Assembly: GCA_018817845.1 (NCBI GenBank) | Contig: JAHITH010000017.1 | Coordinates: 1-11,712, forward strand | Direction: 5' to 3' | DNA from: Patescibacteria group bacterium | GTDB lineage: Bacteria > Patescibacteriota > Microgenomatia > UBA1400 > MFAQ01 | DNA: 11,712 bases | In this document: piece by piece, positions 6,635 through 11,712 of the stretch | How the letters are laid out: each line of letters opens with the position of its first letter | How positions within the stretch are numbered: position 1 is the first letter of the stretch | The notes under the pieces: generated by a model | The model's database searches: none | What the model saw: only the letters and a program-made list of their open reading frames with translations | Told to the model about the DNA's origin: nothing | Translations under genes and position numbers: made by a program

Positions 6635-7386
6635 TGGTTGTATTTACCTTTAAGGTCGTTTAATTTTACGGTTATTATTTGATTGAACATGTCGATTGAC
6701 TCGGTTATGAAATTTTTACCCTTGCCGGTGGAGACGTCTTCGTTTCGCCAGACTACATCAACTTCTTTTAGTTTGTAACCTGCTTTTTCTGCTAGAAATA
6801 GCAGTTCTACGTCGTAGGCGGAGACGGTCCAACCTTTGGCATTTTTGGCGTTTTTTATTACGGATAATTTGGGAAAGATCTCTAAGGCTATTTCTCTCTT
6901 TAATGATTTAAAGCCACACTGGGTATCTGAGATATTTTTTAGCAAGAATGTTTGACGGACAACTCTGAAGCCCCAAGAGGTGAGTTGACGAACAAATGGG
7001 AAATTTTTCCTAGCCTTACCTCTGGAACCAAAAACTACGTTGAAACCTTTTTTATACCAAGGAAGAAGTTTTTCTATTTCTTTTAGTGGGGTTGACTGAT
7101 CCATGTCTGTGAACAAAACTATGTCACCCTTAGCTTTTTTAATGCCGGACCACAAACCACAGGCTTTACCACCATGATTGCCTTTGATTAGTTTGAAACC
7201 TTTATGATTATTTACAAAGCTTTCTAGAATTTTTATACTGCCATCGGTAGAGCCGTCGTCGTTTATTATTACCTCCCAAGTAAATTTGGCTTTATTTAGA
7301 TAGTTAACAACTTCTTCTAGCACCCCACGCTCTAGATTTTCCTTTTCATTGTAGTTGGGGATAATTATGGAGACCTTGGGTGTCAT
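6631..7386 (-). CDS. GT2 glycosyltransferase, dolichyl-phosphate glucosyltransferase (ALG5)-like
   Basis: Cytoplasmic-face GT-A enzyme of 251 residues, expected to make polyprenyl-phosphate-hexose (glucose or mannose) from a nucleotide sugar. Seen: VSIIIPNYNEKENL (5-18), the nucleotide-binding INDDGSTDGS (41-50), the metal-binding DMDQSTP (94-100, DXD type), GSRGKARKNFP (120-130), then DTQCGFKSLKRE (154-165) and YDVELLFLAEKAGYKLKEV (191-209). The arrangement R-KN, F-R, DTQCGFK, and YDVE is typical of the ALG5 branch and its bacterial relatives rather than of processive GT2 enzymes. No C-terminal membrane helices of the GtrB type are present, so membrane binding must be peripheral or via a partner. 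It starts 4 bases after the stop of the GT-C gene upstream; TACAAT lies 6 bases before the ATG in place of a Shine-Dalgarno. The product would supply donor to the GT-C enzymes of the locus. Confidence 0.9.
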   Translation of the reverse strand: MTPKVSIIIPNYNEKENLERGVLEEVVNYLNKAKFTWEVIINDDGSTDGSIKILESFVNNHKGFKLIKGNHGGKACGLWSGIKKAKGDIVLFTDMDQSTPLKEIEKLLPWYKKGFNVVFGSRGKARKNFPFVRQLTSWGFRVVRQTFLLKNISDTQCGFKSLKREIALEIFPKLSVIKNAKNAKGWTVSAYDVELLFLAEKAGYKLKEVDVVWRNEDVSTGKGKNFITESIDMFNQIITVKLNDLKGKYNQ

Positions 7387-7390
7387 TCGT

Positions 7391-8872
7391 TTATTGTAAC
7401 CTAAGGCGACGGTGGACTTCTATACCACCGAAATTTTCTTGTTTATTGATTTCACCGATACCTGATTGGCGATCCATCCAAGCCTGGAGTCTTTCTGGGT
7501 GAGGTACATCGACCTCACTAAGTGTAATCAGTAGGGGGACAAGTTCTTTACTTGGTTCACGGTCATATTTTTTTGGACCGTACCACAAAAATAAATAGTC
7601 GTAAGCGTGAGGAATTACCGGCGGGACGTAAACGTCGATATTAAAAGGTTCGTTGCCAGCTTGCTGATAAACCCAATCGATGGCCTGGAGTTGATTACCA
7701 AAACTAATATTTTCTGGGCCAGAGAAACTTGAATTAAGATAGTTCTTTAATAGAATAAAGTTTGGTTTGGCGAATAGAAATAAAATAATTACAGAAATTA
7801 TAGCCCAATATTTTTTGGTAAATAAGTGTGCAATACTGCCTGAAACTAGAATAATAAATATGGGAAAAAGACCAACGAGATAGTAGCTATAAAAATTACC
7901 CTGATTGCCTCTATAAAAACTTAAAACCAGAAGTGGAAAGAATAATAACCAGAGCAGAAGATAATTAATTGAAGTTTTGTATTTTTTGGTAGTTAATGAG
8001 ACAGAGAGAACTAAAACTAAAACTAAAGTTAGATACAGATAGTTTTGAGGAATCAAAAGGGTAGCAAAAGTATCTTGATAGAAATGCCAACGGTCAATTG
8101 TCTTTGGAATAGAAAAGATAAAACTTGGATTGGTAGAGTCGGCGAAGTGTTTTATTATAGCCTTGAACATTATGTGGTCATGGCGAAAGTCGAATAAAAC
8201 CTGGGGGATGAGGGTTAAAAGAAATACAAAAACCGAGGAAATTAAGGTTTTGACAGATGGCCAGTATTTTTTTTGGAACAAGAAAAACAGGAAAACGGCG
8301 GGGATAAACCAGATTTCTGAGGCAATCTCTAGTTGAAGGTTTAGACCTAGCATGAGGGCAGTAATGGGCCAGTAGATTCTGGACAAGCCAGAATGACGAG
8401 GCGCTTTAATTATTTGAATTAGGCCATAGATCATGATGGGGACGGTGGTAAAAATGAGTGAGGGTTCAGAAAGCCAACGAGATAGGGAGACCAGATGGTT
8501 TGAAAACCCTAATAAAAATACAGCTACCAGACCAGCCGTGGGAGAAAATAAAGCCTTAGCAGAGAGATAGATAAAGTAGAGACCAACCATGTTGATTATC
8601 TGCAACCATATGGCCGCAACTATTGGACTCCCCTGCCCTATTAGGTAACCTGGAAGAAGAAGGTAATAGAATAAAGGACCCCGTAAGATTCCGGCAAGGC
8701 CGGTGGTGGGGCCAACTAAAACTGGCTTAGGTGTGTGGATCATTTCGTGGATAATTAGAGCATCTCTTCCTTGATCAAAATAAAATCTTAGAAGTGCGTC
8801 GGTACGATAAGAACGAACAAAAAAAGCACCGAGGAGGAGGATTGCCAAAATTATTTTGTGTTTATTTTGCAT
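7391..8872 (-). CDS. GT-C membrane glycosyltransferase with DQGRD motif
   Basis: Polytopic membrane protein of 493 residues in the ArnT/PMT_2-like GT-C group. The first outer loop reads YFDQGRDALI (31-40), followed by VGPTTGLAGILRGPLFYYLLLPGY (53-76). The acidic residues D33 and D37 take the catalytic-loop place of other GT-C enzymes, and the GP..Tg..G....GPL.YYLL.P run is a hallmark of this bacterial subgroup. About ten further helices and a soluble C-terminal region of about 100 residues follow (AIDWVYQQAGNEPFNIDVYVPP onward). It is clearly related to the adjacent upstream gene, which has the same motifs in the same order, so the two probably arose by duplication. Its ATG lies 11 bases inside the end of that gene, and no Shine-Dalgarno is visible, pointing to coupled translation. 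The donor is likely a polyprenyl-phosphate sugar; the acceptor is unknown. Confidence 0.87.
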   Translation of the reverse strand: MQNKHKIILAILLLGAFFVRSYRTDALLRFYFDQGRDALIIHEMIHTPKPVLVGPTTGLAGILRGPLFYYLLLPGYLIGQGSPIVAAIWLQIINMVGLYFIYLSAKALFSPTAGLVAVFLLGFSNHLVSLSRWLSEPSLIFTTVPIMIYGLIQIIKAPRHSGLSRIYWPITALMLGLNLQLEIASEIWFIPAVFLFFLFQKKYWPSVKTLISSVFVFLLTLIPQVLFDFRHDHIMFKAIIKHFADSTNPSFIFSIPKTIDRWHFYQDTFATLLIPQNYLYLTLVLVLVLSVSLTTKKYKTSINYLLLWLLFFPLLVLSFYRGNQGNFYSYYLVGLFPIFIILVSGSIAHLFTKKYWAIISVIILFLFAKPNFILLKNYLNSSFSGPENISFGNQLQAIDWVYQQAGNEPFNIDVYVPPVIPHAYDYLFLWYGPKKYDREPSKELVPLLITLSEVDVPHPERLQAWMDRQSGIGEINKQENFGGIEVHRRLRLQ

Positions 8873-10328
8873 GGGTGAGTTTGAAAATTTTTATGTAATC
8901 TATTTGCCAGTCTGCTACGGTATCGGCCGGACCAAAAATGGCAATTTGCCAAGCGGGGTTACCTTCTGGTTGGCAGTCTTGGTCTTCACAAACCACAAAT
9001 AGTTGATCTGAGATGCCGTCCTCCCCCCTTATCATTTCTGCCCTTTTATTTTCTAGGAAATATCTATATGATTCGTCGTAGTTTTGTTTGGCAATTAGGC
9101 CGAAGTTGAATGGTTCCCCAGCTGATTCTTTTATTACTAGGTCAATTACATCTTCAGTTCTTTGAAGCTGATTGTTTGGGGTTTGTTTAAGAGGGGATCT
9201 GTTAATGTTAACAATAACTAACCAAGAAAATAAAGCTATGCTCAAGAATTTATGAGCGTATGCACCTTGGAATAATCGACTAATTATCCAACCAATCAGT
9301 ATAAAAATTGCTGGCCAAAAGAAACCAAAATAGTGAGCGTAAATAGGATGTTTGTACATACTAAGACCTAAAACGGCAAAACCTATCCAGGTAAACAAGA
9401 TAATTGCTGGAGGTTTTTTCTTTTCTTTGGCAAAAGCCCAAAGACCAAGTAGAAAAACCGAAAAAGATATTAAGGCAACATTTTCTTCTATTTGTCCAAG
9501 CAGTAGATCGGCGGTTATTTTGTTCCAGACAGGAAATAATCGGTCAGGGTTGACTGGATTTAGATTTACGGTGGTCTGTTGAGTGGTGAAAAATGTTTTA
9601 AAAGCGTTGTAGTTCATGCCTTGATGCTTTAAGTCAAACAGAACCAGGGGGCTCATAAGAAAAAGAAAAATTACTAAGGATTTTAAACTGATACTTAAGA
9701 GTTGCTTCTTTTTTATCGATAGGAACCAAAAAATAGCTAAGGTCGGAATTAAAAGTAGTCCCAAATAATGCATCTGCAAAGCAAAGGCAAAGGATATGGC
9801 GCTTAAGATCAACCAGCGGCGATTTTTACCCTGCCAAACTTGATATATGCTAAAAATACTTAATAGAGCAAAAAAAGGCATGGGGTTTGGATTCCATGAA
9901 GAACGCGAATAAATTATAGCTACTGGAGAAATGGCCATAAGAAAAGCGGCTACCAGACCAGAGAGTGGGTTGAACCATGTGCGGGCCACCCACCAAGTTA
10001 AACCAATGGTAAGTGCACCAATAATGGCATTTAAAACTGCTGGGCCAACTGGGTTTAAACCTGACAAGAAAAGGGCGGGGGCCATTAGATAATAGTACAA
10101 AGGACCTAAGTACATATTACCTATGCTGGTTTGGGGGCCAATAAAGGCCAGGTTGCCTTTTAGAATATTTCTTACTACCCTGACATCCCTGCCTTCGTCA
10201 CCTAAAAAAGTGAGGTATTCATTGATACGATAGAAACGAATTACCAGAGCAACAAGAATAATAATCGTTATGGTAATAATCTCTGGGCGATTTTTTGAGA
10301 TAAATTGCTTGATTTTTTTACAACACAT
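8862..10328 (-). CDS. GT-C membrane glycosyltransferase with GDEGRD motif, paralogue of its downstream neighbour
   Basis: Polytopic membrane protein of 488 residues. A basic N-terminus (MCCKKIKQFISKNRPE) precedes helix 1 (17-31). The first outer loop has TFLGDEGRDVRVVRNIL (40-56; acidic D44, E45, D48), then FIGPQTSIGNMYLGPLYYYLMAP (62-84) and GLNPVGP (90-96). SPVAIIYSRSSWNPNPMPFF (134-153) matches the second conserved segment of GT39-like enzymes. The C-terminal 100 or so residues are soluble (EDVIDLVIKESAGEPFNFG onward) and resemble the same region of the next gene (QAGNEPFNIDV). The gene starts 2 bases after the stop of the GT2 gene (TAA, one base, ATG), so it is almost certainly in the same message. 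Two cysteines at positions 2-3 are odd but do not form a lipobox in a signal-peptide context. Substrate unknown. Confidence 0.87.
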   Translation of the reverse strand: MCCKKIKQFISKNRPEIITITIIILVALVIRFYRINEYLTFLGDEGRDVRVVRNILKGNLAFIGPQTSIGNMYLGPLYYYLMAPALFLSGLNPVGPAVLNAIIGALTIGLTWWVARTWFNPLSGLVAAFLMAISPVAIIYSRSSWNPNPMPFFALLSIFSIYQVWQGKNRRWLILSAISFAFALQMHYLGLLLIPTLAIFWFLSIKKKQLLSISLKSLVIFLFLMSPLVLFDLKHQGMNYNAFKTFFTTQQTTVNLNPVNPDRLFPVWNKITADLLLGQIEENVALISFSVFLLGLWAFAKEKKKPPAIILFTWIGFAVLGLSMYKHPIYAHYFGFFWPAIFILIGWIISRLFQGAYAHKFLSIALFSWLVIVNINRSPLKQTPNNQLQRTEDVIDLVIKESAGEPFNFGLIAKQNYDESYRYFLENKRAEMIRGEDGISDQLFVVCEDQDCQPEGNPAWQIAIFGPADTVADWQIDYIKIFKLTHAK

Positions 10329-10329
10329 G

Positions 10330-11028
10330 TTATTTTAGGGCCCACCAGAGCTGGAGGGTTTCCTTTATGGCTTTAGAAATTACCTTTAAATTGCCACCAG
10401 TGGACTTGCCAGTAGTTCTTGGGTAATGGCCTACCGGCACTTCTTTGAACTTATATCCAGCTCTTTTGGCGCGGATTAAAAACTCTGTTTCGGTAATGGC
10501 TGACTCTGTTTTTAACTTGGGCAACCTATCTACCACTTCTTTCTTTATTAACTTGAAACCACAGTCGGCGTCTTTGACCCAGAATTGAAACCAAAATAAA
10601 TTCCAAAGTTTTAAGAGATAAGCTGTGCTAATTCTTAAACCAGAGTCGGCTCTGTTTTGCCTGTAGCCAATAACCAAATCGTAATCATTAATGTATTTAA
10701 TAAACTTGCCAATTTCTGCAAAGTCAAACTGGCCGTCGGCGTCTATAAATGAGATGTATTTATATTTTGACCCGTAAAGACCGGTTTTTAAGGCACCACC
10801 ATAACCCTTGTTGGGGTTATGAGTAATCATTCTTACATTTGGATTTTTTTTAATTATCTGGTTGACTACTTCTTCTGTTTTGTCTGTTGAACCATCGTTG
10901 ACCACCAAAATTTCGTATTTTTTAGCCACTTTCCTTAGAATTGCGTCTGATTTGGTGATGGTTTGACTGATTACTTTCTCTTCGTTGTAGGCAGGGAGGA
11001 ACAAGGAAAGTTCTGAAAGCTTCTTCAT
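10330..11028 (-). CDS. GT2 polyprenyl-phosphate glycosyltransferase, DPM1-like
   Basis: GT-A enzyme of 232 residues expected to make polyprenyl-phosphate-mannose or -glucose on the cytoplasmic side. LSLFLPAYNEEKVI (7-20) and VVNDGSTDKT (42-51) bind the nucleotide sugar; FIDADGQFDF (94-103) holds the metal-binding DAD; GYRQNRADSGLR (121-132) and DADCGFKLIKKE (153-164) are family motifs, followed by AITETEFLIRAKRAGYKFKEVPV (177-199) and PRTTGKSTGG (203-212), the usual closing motif of DPM1-like enzymes. It ends at that catalytic domain plus a short Trp-rich tail (LQLWWALK) without the two helices of GtrB. It is the first gene of the minus-strand series and diverges from a plus-strand GT-C gene across 24 bases. 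The ATG at 11028 follows an A-rich sequence with no Shine-Dalgarno. Confidence 0.92.
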   Translation of the reverse strand: MKKLSELSLFLPAYNEEKVISQTITKSDAILRKVAKKYEILVVNDGSTDKTEEVVNQIIKKNPNVRMITHNPNKGYGGALKTGLYGSKYKYISFIDADGQFDFAEIGKFIKYINDYDLVIGYRQNRADSGLRISTAYLLKLWNLFWFQFWVKDADCGFKLIKKEVVDRLPKLKTESAITETEFLIRAKRAGYKFKEVPVGHYPRTTGKSTGGNLKVISKAIKETLQLWWALK

Positions 11029-11037
11029 TATTTTTTA

Positions 11038-11045
11038 AGTATACT
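11038..11045. promoter_or_regulatory. Symmetric -10 candidate for divergent transcription
   Basis: The 24 bases between the two divergent ATGs (11028 and 11053) contain the perfect palindrome AGTATACT. It gives TATACT on each strand (11040-11045 plus, 11043-11038 minus), a 5 of 6 match to TATAAT. The plus copy ends 7 bases and the minus copy 9 bases before the respective ATG, so both messages would be leaderless or nearly so. I find no good TTGACA-like box about 17 bases upstream of either copy, which lowers confidence. Confidence 0.4.
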
Positions 11046-11052
11046 ATAGATA

Positions 11053-11712
11053 ATGAAGAAACTGCTTAATAAATGGGTGCTGGTTGGTTTAGCGGTTTTT
11101 TCTGTTTTTTTGGTGTGGTTACCATTTTATTTACGGCTAGATAACTTTTGGGGGCTTAATTTAAGTGAAGGGCCACTTGTTTTATGGAAGAATTTTGACG
11201 GGCCAAATTATTTGATTATTGCCAAGACTTGGTACAACAAAACGGCTATTGCTGCTGATTTTTCTTCTCCTTTACCTTTGGAATACTACCCAGCTCATTG
11301 GCCTTTGTATCCAGTGATTATATTCTTGTTTGATATTTTCTTACCAGGCCCTTGGGCCATGCTTTTTGCCAGTCTTTTGGGGGTGGCGGTCTTTTACGTG
11401 GTGTTATATAAATTTTTAATTCGTTTTGGGGTCAAACCCAAACAGGCTTTTTGCTTGGGGGTGGTTAGTTTAGTTTTACCGGCTAGATGGATTGCCTTGC
11501 GTTCGACAGGTTCACCCGAGGGCTGGTTTATGGCCTTTATTTTACTATCGTTAATGGCTTACAAAAATAAAAAGTACTGGCAAGCTGGATTGTGGGGGGG
11601 CTTGGCACAACTAACCAAGAGCCCGGCAATTTTATTGTTTGCAGGGTTTGGACTGTATGAACTTTTGCAATTTAAGAAAAACGAAATTAAGTCAACGATC
11701 GTTCACCTAATT
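11053..11712 (+). CDS. GT-C membrane glycosyltransferase, N-terminal part, cut by window edge
   Basis: An open frame of 220 codons from the ATG at 11053 to the right edge, with no stop. The N-terminus MKKLLNKW is followed by helix 1 (9-27). The outer loop has WKNFDGPNYLIIAKTWYN (45-62), with D49 where GT-C enzymes keep the catalytic acid, then LEYYPAHWPLYPVIIFLFD (76-94). The D..NYL.IA plus (Y)P.H.PLYP pattern recalls the PIG-V-like mannosyltransferases, but a GT39-like assignment is also possible. LPARWIALRSTGSPEGWFMAF and LWGGLAQLTKSPAILLFAG (T-K-S-P motif) match later GT-C helices, the latter also found in the GT39-like gene at 5093-6634. It diverges from the minus-strand series and probably belongs to the same surface-glycan locus. 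No Shine-Dalgarno is seen; TATACT ends 7 bases before the ATG. Confidence 0.82.
   Translation, partial: MKKLLNKWVLVGLAVFSVFLVWLPFYLRLDNFWGLNLSEGPLVLWKNFDGPNYLIIAKTWYNKTAIAADFSSPLPLEYYPAHWPLYPVIIFLFDIFLPGPWAMLFASLLGVAVFYVVLYKFLIRFGVKPKQAFCLGVVSLVLPARWIALRSTGSPEGWFMAFILLSLMAYKNKKYWQAGLWGGLAQLTKSPAILLFAGFGLYELLQFKKNEIKSTIVHLI

Noticed and set aside
931..7386. Possible recoding of TGA (Gly), as in Gracilibacteria/Absconditabacteria.
   Set aside because: TGA ends the genes at 931 and 6631 exactly where the next ATG overlaps, and no conserved region is interrupted by TGA. The standard code fits.
1..11712. tRNA or rRNA genes, CRISPR arrays, IS ends, riboswitches.
   Set aside because: The window is almost wholly coding; the gaps are at most 48 bases, and I found no cloverleaf, regularly spaced repeats, transposase or long structured leader.

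Overview
The window is gene-dense (11 protein genes, no gap over 50 bases), AT-rich, and read in the standard bacterial code. TGA works as a stop in two genes whose ends overlap the next start, and no long frame needs TGA as a sense codon. I see no RNA genes, insertion sequences or CRISPR arrays. The gene style suggests an uncultivated small-genome bacterium of the Candidate Phyla Radiation (Patescibacteria), perhaps Microgenomates-like: compact overlapping genes, few Shine-Dalgarno motifs, many lipid-linked-sugar membrane glycosyltransferases. This placement is inference; no marker gene is present.

Layout. Ten genes lie on the minus strand, from 11028 down to the left edge, as one head-to-tail series with gaps of 0-48 bases and several overlaps. 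In order of transcription they are: a GT2 polyprenyl-phosphate sugar synthase (10330-11028); two related GT-C membrane glycosyltransferases (8862-10328, 7391-8872); a second GT2 of the ALG5/DPM1 type (6631-7386); a GT39-like GT-C enzyme (5093-6634); then, after a 48-base gap holding a good promoter candidate, a Bro-N/DinD-like protein (4223-5044); an HhH-GPD (AlkA-type) DNA glycosylase (3646-4230); a PMT-like GT-C protein (2580-3635); a large PTPS-related/YfhO-like GT-C protein (931-2607); and the N-terminal two thirds of a WzxC-type flippase (1-938). On the plus strand a further GT-C gene starts at 11053, diverging from the series across only 24 bases, and runs off the right edge.

How the parts work together (inference from families). 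The two GT2 enzymes would load hexoses from nucleotide sugars onto polyprenyl phosphate at the inner membrane face. After flipping, the six GT-C proteins would use these lipid-linked sugars to build or decorate a glycan or glycoprotein outside, and the WzxC-like protein would export lipid-linked oligosaccharide. This looks like a cell-surface glycan locus. The odd part is the DinD-like/AlkA-type pair in its middle: a DNA-damage-flavoured two-gene unit with an 8-base coupled overlap and its own promoter candidate, apparently transcribed on into the surface-glycan genes.

Other structure: an in-frame 15-base triplicated repeat at the start of the GT39-like gene, a terminator-shaped hairpin facing antisense inside the same gene, a symmetric -10 element in the 24-base divergent region, and general lack of Shine-Dalgarno sequences, with -10-like hexamers 6-9 bases before several ATGs.
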